Assembly (NCBI GenBank): GCA_019247515.1
Contig: JAFAOS010000191.1
Location: 31,216 to 95,215, forward strand
Origin: Chloroflexota bacterium
GTDB lineage: Bacteria; Chloroflexota; UBA6077; CF-72
Direction: 5' to 3'
Length of the DNA: 64,000 nt
Of this stretch, positions 1 through 7,984 are shown in pieces. The first letter of the stretch is position 1, and every line of letters starts with the position of its first letter. Under the pieces are notes generated by a model. That model did no database searches. It saw only the letters and a list, made by a program, of their open reading frames with translations, and had not been told where the DNA came from. The position numbers were made by a program, and so were the translations under genes.

Positions 1-202
1 TGGCGACGCGGGGGACGAATTCCAGGCAGTTGGGCTGCGGACTGCAGGTCTGGGTGGTGATGTCCAGGACGAGGACGGCCGTATCGGCGTGGTCCAGGGT
101 AACCGGCACGGGCGCGGGCACCGCCGGCACCTGCTGGGCGAGCGCTGGGGTGGCGGCTATTAGCACAAGACCCGTCACGGCAAGCAGGGATTTGAGCAGC
201 AT
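1..202 (-). CDS. Exported isochorismatase-family hydrolase (N-terminal part; gene runs off the window)
   Basis: Reading the minus strand from the ATG at 202 gives an open frame to the window edge. It starts MLLKSLLAVTGLVLIAATPA with a likely cleavage after ALA, so the protein is predicted to be exported. After a Pro/Val-rich spacer it reaches DTAVLVLDITTQTC. This matches the first strand of cysteine hydrolases of the isochorismatase/nicotinamidase family, whose first catalytic Asp lies in an (V/L)LDxQ-type motif; here the Asp is in VLDI. The rest, including the catalytic Lys and Cys, is outside the window, so the family call rests on about 25 residues. The gene is divergent from the molybdenum hydroxylase genes, with about 110 bp between the starts. 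Confidence 0.6.
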   Translation of the reverse strand, partial: MLLKSLLAVTGLVLIAATPALAQQVPAVPAPVPVTLDHADTAVLVLDITTQTCSPQPNCLEFVPRVA

Positions 203-314
203 CCCGCCAGGTAAGCGTGCTGCGCGGACGCCGTCAAAAAAAGTGGCGATGCCACTTATTTCCAAAACCGCTGCGCGTTGCGGCAAGCTATTTGCAGAGG
301 TCCTTCAAAGTCCC

Positions 315-776
315 GTGCCTACACAGATCACCGTCAACACCGTGGCCCACACGGTCAATGCCTCTGACGACACTCCGCTGCTGTACGTCCTGCGCAACGA
401 TCTGGGTCTCAGCGGACCGCGCTTTGGCTGCGGCCTTTCGCAGTGCGGCGCGTGCACGGTCCTGATCAATGGTCAGGCCACCCGCTCGTGCGTCTATCCG
501 CTGTCGCGCGTCGGCGACCAGCAGGTCACCACCCTCGAAGGTCTCGGCACGCCCGACGCGCCGCATCCGCTGCAAACCGCCTTCCTGCTCGAGCAGGCGG
601 GCGAGTGCGCCTACTGCATGAACGGCATGATCATGGTCTCCGCGGCGCTGCTGTCGAGCAATCCGAGCCCGTCCGAAGACGACATCAAGCAGGCGCTGAA
701 CGGCAATCTGTGCCGCTGCGGGTCGCACCCGCGCATCGTGCGCGCCGTCCAGCGCGCGGCGGGGGCATCGGCATGA
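315..776 (+). CDS. (2Fe-2S)-binding subunit of a xanthine dehydrogenase/isoquinoline oxidoreductase-family enzyme
   Basis: This 153-residue protein is the small electron-transfer subunit of a molybdenum hydroxylase. The plant-ferredoxin-like first cluster is held by C39, C44, C47 and C59 (FGCGLSQCGACTVLINGQ). The second domain has the CxxC of ECAYCMNGMIM and the CRC of NLCRCG, the usual all-helical [2Fe-2S] fold. There is no FAD-domain gene nearby, which is typical of IorAB-type enzymes that pass electrons onward to a cytochrome or other acceptor. The GTG at 315 was chosen because it matches the usual N-terminus; an in-frame ATG at 249 would add 22 residues. The stop overlaps the start of the next gene (ATGA, 773-776), so the two are translationally coupled. 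Confidence 0.9.
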   Translation: MPTQITVNTVAHTVNASDDTPLLYVLRNDLGLSGPRFGCGLSQCGACTVLINGQATRSCVYPLSRVGDQQVTTLEGLGTPDAPHPLQTAFLLEQAGECAYCMNGMIMVSAALLSSNPSPSEDDIKQALNGNLCRCGSHPRIVRAVQRAAGASA

Positions 777-3073
777 ACCGCACACCACGCGGAATCACTC
801 GACGGGGCTTCATCGGTGGCTCCGGCGCGCTGGTCATCAGTTTCTCCCTCCTCAGCCAGCTACGACCCGTCGTTGCCGATGCGCAGACCAATCCGGTGCC
901 CCAGGGCGGCGAGGGCGCGCCCAGCGCCGGGACTGGCTCCAACGGCAGCATCGACTCCAAGCAGGTCGACTCCTGGCTGTCGGTCGGCCAGGATGGCGCG
1001 GTGACGATCTACAGCGGCCGCGTCGAGCTGGGGACCGGCACGCGTACGGCTCTGGCGCAGATTGCCGCCGACGAGCTGTATGTGCCCTTCGAGAGCATCA
1101 CCATGGTCCAGGGCGACACCGCCCGGGCGCCCGACGAGGGCTATACCGCGGGCAGCAAGACCATCCAGGTCGGCGGCGTAAACGTCCGCAACGCGGCGGC
1201 AACTGCCCGCCAGGCGCTGATGGAGATGGCCGCCGCCCAGTTCGGGGTAGGCCAGGAAAGTCTCTCGATCGCCAACGGGGCGATCACCGTCACCGGCAAC
1301 CCGTCGCAGAGCGTGACCTACGGTCAGCTGATCGGCGGTCAGAAGCTCAACCGCGCGGTCGCCCAGCAGCCGCCGCTGAAGGATCCATCGCAGTACACGG
1401 TGGTCGGCCAGTCGATCTCTCGCCTGGACCTGCCGCCCAAGATGTACGGTCAGCCGGCGTACGTCTCGGACCTGCGCGTGCCCGGCATGCTGCACGGTCG
1501 GACGGTGCACCCGGTCGCCATTGGCGCAACCGTGGCCGACGTCGACGAAAGCTCGGTAGCCAACTCGCCAGACCTGGTGCAGGTGGTGCGCAACGGCAAC
1601 TTCGTGGGCGTGGTGGCCAGCAGCGAGTGGGGTGCCATCCAGGCCGCTCGGAATCTGAAGGTGAGCTGGACGACCGGCGACAGCCTGCCAGACCAGGCGC
1701 ACCTCTCCGACTGGCTTCGCCAGCAGCCCACCAGCGACAAGCAGCCGGTCAACACGGGTGACGTCGACGCTGCACTCGCCAGCGCGGGGCAAACGATTGA
1801 GGCCACCTACACGCAGCCGTACCAGGACCACGCGTCGATCGGCCCGTCGTGCGCGGTCGCCGATGTCCAGGGCAGCCAGGCGACGATTTACTCCAGCACG
1901 CAAGGCGTTTATCCATTGCGCGGCGCGATCGCGCAGCTTCTCGGACTGGACGCGAACAACGTCCACGTGGTGCACATGGAAGGCGCCGGCTGTTACGGAC
2001 ACAACGGCTTCGACGACGCCGCTGGCGAGGCCGCGCTGCTGTCACAGGCCGTCGGTCAACCGGTGCGCCTGCAGTGGATGCGGCAGGACGAGCACGTCTG
2101 GGAGCCGCACGGGCCGGCCATGGTGGTCGACGTCCGTGGTGCCGTCGACGCGCAGGGCAAGGTGAGCGCCTGGGACTACCAGGTGTGGACGCCAACGCAC
2201 AGTACTCGCCCGGGTGGCTACGCGGCCAACCTGTTGCCAGGCATGCTGGTGACACCGCCGCCACCCGCCGCGGACAACGGGTTCGGCGGCGGCGATCGCA
2301 ACGCGCCCACCAACTACACGTTTGCCAACAACCGGGTGACCGTGCACTGGCTGAGCAACTCGCCGATCCGCGTCTCGGCGCTGCGCAGCCTGGGCGCGAT
2401 GGCCAACACCTTCGCGAACGAGTCCTTCATGGATGAGCTCGCGTACCAGGCGGGCATCGATCCCGTGCAGTTTCGACTGAACCACCTGGACGATCCGCGA
2501 GCCATCGCCGTCATCCAGGCCGCCGCCAATCAGATCGGCTGGCAGCCGCACACCTCGGCCGGATCGACGGGGCGTGGGCAGGGCTTCGCGTACGCGCGCT
2601 ACGAGAACACTGAGACGTACGTGGCGACGGCGGTGGACGTGTCGGTCGACGCCTCGAATGGACACATCACGCTGAACCACATCGTGGTGGCGCACGATTG
2701 CGGGCTGATCATCAATCCAGATGGCTTGCGCAATCAGATCGAAGGCAACGTCATCCAGTCGGCGAGTCGGGCGATCCTCGAACAGGTCAACTTCGATGCG
2801 CAGAAGATCAACAGCGTCGACTGGCGGACGTATCCGATCCTGCGCTTCGAGGACATCCCGCAGATCGACGTGCTGCTGCTCAACCATCCCGATCAGCCCG
2901 CCTGGGGCGCGGGTGAGATCACCACGCTGACGCCCCCACCCGCGATTGCCAACGCGATCTACCACGCCACTGGCCAGCGGCTGCGCGGCGTGCCGCTGAA
3001 TCCATCGCAGGGCGCGGCGCGGCAGGGCGGCGAGGGCGGAGGCGACTCCGATCGCGGCGGGCGAGGCGGCTGA
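773..3073 (+). CDS. Molybdopterin-binding subunit of an IorB-like xanthine dehydrogenase-family enzyme, Tat-exported
   Basis: This 766-residue large subunit carries the molybdenum cofactor and partners the Fe-S subunit just upstream. The N-terminus is a twin-arginine signal (TRRGFIGGSGALVISF), so the folded, cofactor-loaded complex is probably moved across the membrane. The middle contains the aldehyde-oxidase hammerhead region and a moco-binding segment near GAGCYGHNGFDDAAGE. The C-terminal GAGEITTLTPPPA carries the family's catalytic Glu. The start is the ATG that overlaps the upstream stop; the reading frame is open further upstream but that stretch is antiparallel coding noise. The substrate is not determinable from sequence; relatives oxidise N-heterocycles or aldehydes. 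The C-terminus ends in a Gly/Arg-rich tail. Confidence 0.88.
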   Translation: MNRTPRGITRRGFIGGSGALVISFSLLSQLRPVVADAQTNPVPQGGEGAPSAGTGSNGSIDSKQVDSWLSVGQDGAVTIYSGRVELGTGTRTALAQIAADELYVPFESITMVQGDTARAPDEGYTAGSKTIQVGGVNVRNAAATARQALMEMAAAQFGVGQESLSIANGAITVTGNPSQSVTYGQLIGGQKLNRAVAQQPPLKDPSQYTVVGQSISRLDLPPKMYGQPAYVSDLRVPGMLHGRTVHPVAIGATVADVDESSVANSPDLVQVVRNGNFVGVVASSEWGAIQAARNLKVSWTTGDSLPDQAHLSDWLRQQPTSDKQPVNTGDVDAALASAGQTIEATYTQPYQDHASIGPSCAVADVQGSQATIYSSTQGVYPLRGAIAQLLGLDANNVHVVHMEGAGCYGHNGFDDAAGEAALLSQAVGQPVRLQWMRQDEHVWEPHGPAMVVDVRGAVDAQGKVSAWDYQVWTPTHSTRPGGYAANLLPGMLVTPPPPAADNGFGGGDRNAPTNYTFANNRVTVHWLSNSPIRVSALRSLGAMANTFANESFMDELAYQAGIDPVQFRLNHLDDPRAIAVIQAAANQIGWQPHTSAGSTGRGQGFAYARYENTETYVATAVDVSVDASNGHITLNHIVVAHDCGLIINPDGLRNQIEGNVIQSASRAILEQVNFDAQKINSVDWRTYPILRFEDIPQIDVLLLNHPDQPAWGAGEITTLTPPPAIANAIYHATGQRLRGVPLNPSQGAARQGGEGGGDSDRGGRGG

Positions 3074-3079
3074 CCCCGG

Positions 3080-3085
3080 TACGAT
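3080..3085 (+). promoter_or_regulatory. -10 box TACGAT, leaderless-type
   Basis: TACGAT lies 9 bases before the GTG at 3095, with no purine-rich Shine-Dalgarno between them. It supports that GTG as both transcription and translation start. Confidence 0.45.
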
Positions 3086-3094
3086 CTTCTCATC

Positions 3095-3793
3095 GTGAAC
3101 AGCCCAACGCTCTTGGGCAGCATCCGCAACTTCGCCTGGGTCGAGCCAGGCGTGGTCGCCCGCGGTGAGCAGCCCGCGCTGGAAACTGCAACCTTCGAGG
3201 CGCTGCGCGACGCCGGCGTAACGGCGATCGTCTCGCTGCGACCCGATCGCGAGCCGCCTTCGCCGAACTCGCGTCGTCCCTGGCCGGAGTACCACGTGGA
3301 AGACGAGCAAGCGCTCGCGCATGCCACCGGGCTGCGCTTCCGCAACCTGCCGATTACGGATTTTTCGGCGCCCGCACCCGACCGCGTCGCCGCGGCGCTG
3401 AGGATCGTCGACGCGCTCGTCGGCGAGCAGCCGGGCGTGTACATCCACTGTCGGGCGGGCGCCGGCCGCGCCGGAGTGATCAGTGGCGCCTGGGCTGTGA
3501 CACGCGGCCAGTCCGGCGACGCGGCCGCCGAGAGTTACCTCCACTTCATGGAACACATCGCGGCAGCCCTGAACCTGAGCGACGATGAGTGGGCGCGCTT
3601 CGCGCGGCGTGTTGGACAGCCGTACGTGTGGTGGGCGTTGCGTGAGATCGTCGACGCGCTCGGGAGCCCGGTGACGCGCGATCCGCCGCGGCTCCTGCCA
3701 GCCGAACGACCTATCGAGGCCGCTGCCAACGACTGGGAAGGTGGCTACCGCGTGGCGTTGCAGCCGTGGCGCAGAAACGGACATCGCGCATGA
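3095..3793 (+). CDS. Dual-specificity / tyrosine-phosphatase-like protein
   Basis: This 232-residue cytoplasmic protein has the cysteine phosphatase signature HCRAGAGRAG. It gives the C(X5)R loop with nucleophile C119 and phosphate-binding R125. An upstream Asp (NLPITDFSAP, about residue 90) is placed like the general acid of dual-specificity phosphatases. The N-terminal FAWVEPGVVARGEQP is typical of the fused-barrel DSP group, in which an opening strand introduces a 'regulatory' phosphatase domain. The substrate is unknown: protein phosphotyrosine/serine, inositol phosphate or nucleotide are all possible. It starts at a GTG with a leaderless -10 and ends in a 4-bp ATGA overlap with the MetE-like gene. 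Confidence 0.8.
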   Translation: MNSPTLLGSIRNFAWVEPGVVARGEQPALETATFEALRDAGVTAIVSLRPDREPPSPNSRRPWPEYHVEDEQALAHATGLRFRNLPITDFSAPAPDRVAAALRIVDALVGEQPGVYIHCRAGAGRAGVISGAWAVTRGQSGDAAAESYLHFMEHIAAALNLSDDEWARFARRVGQPYVWWALREIVDALGSPVTRDPPRLLPAERPIEAAANDWEGGYRVALQPWRRNGHRA

Positions 3794-4929
3794 AACGCAG
3801 CACTGACCGCATTCTCACCACCCACGTGGGCAGCCTGGCCCGTCCCCACCCGCTGCTGGAGCTCATGCGCTCCAGGGTCGAAGGCCAGCCGTACGACGCG
3901 GCCGAGTTCGAGCGCCGGGCGCGCGAGGCGGTGAAGGACGTCGTGCAGCAGCAGGCCGCCGCGGGCATCGACGTCGTCTCCGACGGCGAGCAGAGCAAGG
4001 CCGGCTTCCTGGGCTACATTTCGGACCGACTCAGTGGTCTGGAGGTGGACACTGTCGGCGTCCCGGATCGTCAGGTCGCCAGGGAAGAGCTCGAGCAGTT
4101 CGGGGAGTATTACGCCGAGTACCTCGGCGGCAAAGCGCAGACGATGGTCCGCAACCCGCCCCTGGTGTGCACCGGGCCAATCACGTACACCGGGCGCGAC
4201 GTCCTGCAGACGGACATCCAGAATCTGAAGGCCGCGCTGGCCACCGTCGACGTGGAGGAGGCCTTCATGCCCGCGCTGGCGCCGCGGATCGTCGGCCGCA
4301 ACGAGTACTACACGTCCGGGCGGGACTTCCTGGAAGCGACCGCGCGCGCCATGCACGACGAGTACGCCGCCATCGTCGAGGCGGGCCTGATCGTCCAGAT
4401 CGACGATCCATGGCTTACCGCCCTGTATTACCAGGACCCGGAGCACCTCGGTCCCGAGGAACACATCGAGATGCTCAATCTGGCCGTCGAAGGCATTCCG
4501 CCCGAGCGCATCCGCTACCACACCTGCTACGGGATCAACGAGGGGCCGCGCATCCACGACGTGCCGCTGCTGGACCTGGTGCCCCTCCTGTTCCGGATTC
4601 GGGCGGGCGCTATCTCGTTCGAGGCCGCCAATCCGCGACACCTGCACGAGTGGCACGTCTGGGAAAGCGTGAAGCTGCCCGAGGACAAGCTGCTGATTCC
4701 GGGCATGATTTCGCACGCGTACAACATCGTCGAGCATCCGGAGTTGATTGCCGACTTCCTGGTGATCTACGCGGGACTGGTGGGTCGCGAACGGATCATC
4801 GCCGGCGCGGACTGCGGGTTTTCGTCGACGGCTACCTTCTCGCCCGAAGTCAATCCCAAGGTGGTGTGGGCCAAGTTTCGAGCGCTGGCCGAAGGCGCGC
4901 GGCTGGCGTCCGAGCGGCTGTGGCGGTGA
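3790..4929 (+). CDS. Cobalamin-independent methionine synthase C-terminal-like methyltransferase
   Basis: This 379-residue protein corresponds to the C-terminal catalytic barrel of MetE without the duplicated N-terminal barrel. The zinc ligands are visible: H244 and C246 in YHTCYG and C342 in ADCGFSS. THVGSLARP at the N-terminus is the usual opening of this family. MetE-core proteins of this length transfer a methyl group from a corrinoid or folate donor to a thiol, or act as epoxyalkane:CoM-transferase-like enzymes, so methionine synthesis itself is not certain. The start is the ATG inside the ATGA overlap with the phosphatase gene. An upstream in-frame ATG would add 8 residues inside that gene and is less likely. 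Confidence 0.85.
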   Translation: MKRSTDRILTTHVGSLARPHPLLELMRSRVEGQPYDAAEFERRAREAVKDVVQQQAAAGIDVVSDGEQSKAGFLGYISDRLSGLEVDTVGVPDRQVAREELEQFGEYYAEYLGGKAQTMVRNPPLVCTGPITYTGRDVLQTDIQNLKAALATVDVEEAFMPALAPRIVGRNEYYTSGRDFLEATARAMHDEYAAIVEAGLIVQIDDPWLTALYYQDPEHLGPEEHIEMLNLAVEGIPPERIRYHTCYGINEGPRIHDVPLLDLVPLLFRIRAGAISFEAANPRHLHEWHVWESVKLPEDKLLIPGMISHAYNIVEHPELIADFLVIYAGLVGRERIIAGADCGFSSTATFSPEVNPKVVWAKFRALAEGARLASERLWR

Positions 4930-4938
4930 AGTCCAGCG

Positions 4939-4944
4939 TAAGAT
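4939..4944 (+). promoter_or_regulatory. -10 box TAAGAT, leaderless-type
   Basis: TAAGAT is separated by 6 bases (GAGCTG) from the ATG at 4951. It gives the next gene its own promoter within the short 21-bp gap after the MetE-like gene. Confidence 0.45.
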
Positions 4945-4950
4945 GAGCTG

Positions 4951-5961
4951 ATGGCGAGTGATCCGCACATCCTGTGGCTCGCCGAGTGCACGAGCGACCG
5001 CGAGCCTTGGGTGGGAGGCAAAGCGTCGGGATTGGGAGCGCTGCTGCGGGCCGGGCTGCAGGTGCCGCCCGGGTTTGCGATCACGACGTCGGCGTACCGC
5101 GAGCACGTCGCACACAATCGCCTCGCGGGCGAGTTGGAGCGGCTGCTGGCCGACTGTCAGACGTTCGCAGCCCAGCAGCGTGGCGCGGAGGAGATCCGCG
5201 GCCTGTTCGAGGCCAGCCGGCCGACGCCGGCGCTGGCGGACGCCATACTCGCCGCGTACGCCGAACTCGGAGCGGGGCGATCGCCCGAGCCGCTGCCGGT
5301 GGCGGTGCGCTCCAGCGCCACCGGCGAGGACTCGGCCACGGCTTCGTTCGCCGGCCAACAGGATACCTACCTGTGGATCCTCGGCGGCGACGAGGTCCTC
5401 CGCCACGTCGTGCGCTGCTGGGCCAGCCTGTTCAGCGCACAGGCGATCGCGTACCGCCAGCAACTCCACACGCCGGTCGACGACCTGGCCATGGGCGTCG
5501 TCGTCCAGCGGATGGTGCCGTCAGAAGCCGCCGGCGTCATGCTGACGCTCGATCCTATTACCGGTGACAGGTCCGGCATCTTCATCGAAGCCGCCTTCGG
5601 CTTGGGCGCGGCGGTCGTCAACGGCGAGGTGGACCCTGACAGGTTCGTGATCGGCAAAGAGCCGCTCACCATCCGCTCGCGCACGATTGGCGTCAAGTCC
5701 GTGGCGTATCGGTTCGACCCGGCCGCCCAGGGCACGCGCCGCGAGGAGATTCAGGCCCACCTCCAGGCGCAGCCGTGCATGAGCGACGCGGAGGTCCTCC
5801 AGATTGCCACCCTGGGCAAGCGCATGGAGCACGCCATGGGTCGCCCCCAGGACATCGAGTGGGCCATCGGTCCAGGAGTCGACGGCCAGCGACAGGTCTA
5901 CCTGCTGCAGGCGCGGCCGGAAACCGTCTGGAGTCAGAAGTCATCACCCCTGAGGGCATGA
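4951..5961 (+). CDS. Free-standing PEP synthase/pyruvate phosphate dikinase ATP-grasp domain
   Basis: This 336-residue protein matches only the N-terminal nucleotide-binding domain of PEP synthase / pyruvate phosphate dikinase. It contains VAVRSSATGEDSATASFAGQ, VVVQRMVPSEAAGVMLTLDP and, almost at the end, YLLQARPETVW, which normally closes this domain. The swivelling phosphohistidine domain and the PEP-binding barrel are absent, and the following gene begins inside the stop codon (ATGA at 5958-5961). It therefore cannot catalyse PEP formation alone. It may work with separate His and barrel proteins elsewhere, act as a kinase domain in a split rifampin-phosphotransferase-like enzyme, or be a remnant kept in frame. 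The protein looks intact and well conserved, so simple decay is not obvious. Confidence 0.82.
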   Translation: MASDPHILWLAECTSDREPWVGGKASGLGALLRAGLQVPPGFAITTSAYREHVAHNRLAGELERLLADCQTFAAQQRGAEEIRGLFEASRPTPALADAILAAYAELGAGRSPEPLPVAVRSSATGEDSATASFAGQQDTYLWILGGDEVLRHVVRCWASLFSAQAIAYRQQLHTPVDDLAMGVVVQRMVPSEAAGVMLTLDPITGDRSGIFIEAAFGLGAAVVNGEVDPDRFVIGKEPLTIRSRTIGVKSVAYRFDPAAQGTRREEIQAHLQAQPCMSDAEVLQIATLGKRMEHAMGRPQDIEWAIGPGVDGQRQVYLLQARPETVWSQKSSPLRA

Positions 5962-7190
5962 TCCCCGTCCCTGAGCCGGGCCTCACCCCCGAGGACATGG
6001 TCCGCCGCGCCAGCGCCATGGTGCCAACGTTGCGCGAGCGCCAGATGGAGTGCGAACGGCTGGGACGCATCCCGCAGGTCACCAATGACGAGTTCGTCTC
6101 CGCCGGGTTCTATCGCATCCTCCAGCCGCGGCGCTTCGGCGGCTACGAGTTCGGCATGCCCACCTTTGCTCGGGTGATGATGGAAGTCTCGCGCGGCTGC
6201 GCCTCCAGCGGCTGGGTCCTGGCACTGACCGGTGGACACGCGATCATGCTGTCGGCTTTCTTTTCGGAGGAAGCCCAGATCGACGTCTACGGTCCTGACG
6301 GCGAGTTCCGCGGCCCGAGCCGTACGCCCCCGTATGTCGTCGCTCAACCGGTGGACGGCGGGTTCATCCTGAACGGCGAATGGAACTACGTCTCCGGCTG
6401 CGATATCGCCACGCACGTCATCGGCGGCATCAACGTCAAATCCACCACCGGCGACGAGCCGCGCGTTGGCATCGTCGATCGGAAGGACTTCACGATCGTC
6501 GACGACTGGGACACCATCGGCATGCGCGGCACGGGCTCGCGGCGGGTGGTGGTGCGCGACGCATATATCCCGGAGTACCGCACGATTCCGCCCATGCGCG
6601 ACGCGTTTGGCTCGCGCAACGCACCCGGACGGCGGGTCCACCAGAATCCGGTGTACGTCGCCGGTCGACTGGTGAGCGTGCTCTTCGAAGAGATGGCGGC
6701 GGTCGCCGTCGGGCTCGCCAGAGGCGCACTGGACGTGTACGAGCACGAGCTGTGCTCCAGCCGCTTGCAGATGCCACCCTACGCGCTCCGCTCGGAGACT
6801 CCGGACTACCAGCGCCACTTCGGCGAAGCCTGGGCAACCATTCAGGTGGCCGAAGCCACGGTGATGCACATTGCGGAGAAGTACATGGAATTCGCCCGGC
6901 AGGACGTCGAAGAAGAAATCCCGTTCTCTGACGAACGCGACCTGGAGCTGCAGTTGCTGGAGCAACACGCGACACGCCTGGCGGGTGACGCGGTCGACCT
7001 GATGTTTCGCACCGCGGGGACGCACGTGGCCCAGAGCAACTCGATGCTGCAGCGCTATTTTCGCGACATGGCGGTGATCAAGACGCACATCGCGGCGCAG
7101 ACGGACCGCGGCGCGCAGTCCTTCGGCCGCGAACATTTTTCTCAGACTCAGACTCAAACTCAAACTCAAACTGGACTGGAGCGGGCATGA
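5958..7190 (+). CDS. HsaA/acyl-CoA-dehydrogenase-fold flavin-dependent monooxygenase
   Basis: This 410-residue protein has the acyl-CoA dehydrogenase fold as used by two-component flavin monooxygenases (HsaA, HpaB-C2, indole monooxygenase type). Recognisable stretches are FYRILQPRRFGGYEF near the N-terminus, SSGWVLALTGGHA, WNYVSGCDIATHVI, WDTIGMRGTGSRRV and the C-terminal LMFRTAGTHVAQSNS. These enzymes hydroxylate aromatic or steroid-like substrates with reduced FMN/FAD from a partner reductase, which is not in the window. The C-terminus ends in an unusual run of Thr-Gln pairs encoded by a hexanucleotide repeat. A paralogue lies at 29597-30805. The gene overlaps its neighbours on both sides by 4 bp (ATGA), implying one operon with the MBL-fold hydrolase. 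Confidence 0.82.
   Translation: MIPVPEPGLTPEDMVRRASAMVPTLRERQMECERLGRIPQVTNDEFVSAGFYRILQPRRFGGYEFGMPTFARVMMEVSRGCASSGWVLALTGGHAIMLSAFFSEEAQIDVYGPDGEFRGPSRTPPYVVAQPVDGGFILNGEWNYVSGCDIATHVIGGINVKSTTGDEPRVGIVDRKDFTIVDDWDTIGMRGTGSRRVVVRDAYIPEYRTIPPMRDAFGSRNAPGRRVHQNPVYVAGRLVSVLFEEMAAVAVGLARGALDVYEHELCSSRLQMPPYALRSETPDYQRHFGEAWATIQVAEATVMHIAEKYMEFARQDVEEEIPFSDERDLELQLLEQHATRLAGDAVDLMFRTAGTHVAQSNSMLQRYFRDMAVIKTHIAAQTDRGAQSFGREHFSQTQTQTQTQTGLERA
7141..7172 (+). repeat. Hexanucleotide tandem repeat (CAGACT/CAAACT) encoding Thr-Gln repeats
   Basis: Five to six copies of a 6-base unit, first CAGACT then CAAACT, sit at the 3' end of the flavin monooxygenase gene. They encode (Thr-Gln) pairs. Because the unit is 6 bp, copy changes would lengthen or shorten the tail without frameshift. 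Confidence 0.8.
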
Positions 7191-7984
7191 ACATTGGAGA
7201 CCTGGTCGCCGAGCCGATCTACGACGGCGTCATGCGTGCTCCCGCGACGGTGTTTTACCGGGACACCACCACCGAGCAGTGGGCGCCGCACCAGCGCTTC
7301 CTGGAGCCCGACGGCATGATTCGCTTCGACCTGGGCGGCTTCCTGGTACGCGGTCGAGGCGATCGGGTCGTGCTGATCGACGCCGGCATGGGGCCGCGCT
7401 CTGGTCTGATCCGCGACGGTCGGGGCAGTTTCGAAGGCGGCCAACTGCTGAACAATCTCGCCACGCACCGGGTCCGCCCGGAGGACATCACCGACGTGCT
7501 GTTCACACACCTGCACTTCGACCACGTTGGGTGGGCGGCGAACGAGGGCGACATCGTCTTTCCGAATGCCACGTATCGTTGCGACATCCGCGACCTGGAG
7601 CATTTCCGCGACGACGAGCGGGTGCGCGGCACCCTGGCGGTCATCGAGAGCCGCCTCGAGACCTGGGACGGCAGTGGGCCGGTGTGTCCCGGCATCGACG
7701 CCATGAGCGCGCCGGGCCACACGCCGGGCAGCACCATCGTCGTGATGTCGTCGGGCACGGCGCGCGGCATGCTGCTCGGCGACGTGGTCCACTGCCCGGT
7801 CGAGCTGCTCGAGGACGAGTGGGCCGGGGTTGGCGACCTGGACCCCGAGCTGGCCAAGCGCACGCGCACCGCGCTCAATCGCGAGCTGGAGGGCACCGAC
7901 ACGCCGGTGGCCGCCGCGCACTTTCCAGGCATGGTCTTCGGCCGACTGCTCGCCGCCGAAGGCCGCCGCAACTGGGTCGTCTGA
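7187..7984 (+). CDS. Metallo-beta-lactamase-fold hydrolase (lactonase/AttM-like)
   Basis: This 265-residue soluble protein has the metal-binding signature THLHFDHVGW (H108, H110, D112, H113). GHTPGSTIV provides a third His and GDVVHCPVE the bridging Asp. This pattern is typical of the AiiA/AttM-type N-acyl-homoserine lactonase and general MBL-fold group; the substrate cannot be told from the sequence. It starts in a 4-bp overlap with the flavin monooxygenase gene, so both may act on one catabolic route, with the hydrolase opening a lactone or thioester product. Its stop codon directly abuts the stop of the convergent gene. Confidence 0.85.
   Translation: MNIGDLVAEPIYDGVMRAPATVFYRDTTTEQWAPHQRFLEPDGMIRFDLGGFLVRGRGDRVVLIDAGMGPRSGLIRDGRGSFEGGQLLNNLATHRVRPEDITDVLFTHLHFDHVGWAANEGDIVFPNATYRCDIRDLEHFRDDERVRGTLAVIESRLETWDGSGPVCPGIDAMSAPGHTPGSTIVVMSSGTARGMLLGDVVHCPVELLEDEWAGVGDLDPELAKRTRTALNRELEGTDTPVAAAHFPGMVFGRLLAAEGRRNWVV

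Noticed and set aside
443..772. Upstream extension of the molybdopterin subunit
   Set aside because: The 110 extra codons lie wholly inside the Fe-S subunit gene in another frame; the Tat signal starts at 773.
3745..5469. 574-codon open frame on the minus strand opposite the MetE-like and ATP-grasp genes
   Set aside because: High-GC antisense frame with Arg/Gln/Val-rich, low-similarity translation; the plus-strand genes have clear domain motifs.
7141..7172. Possible CRISPR-like repeat
   Set aside because: Units are only 6 bp, contiguous, and in frame with a coding sequence; there are no spacers.
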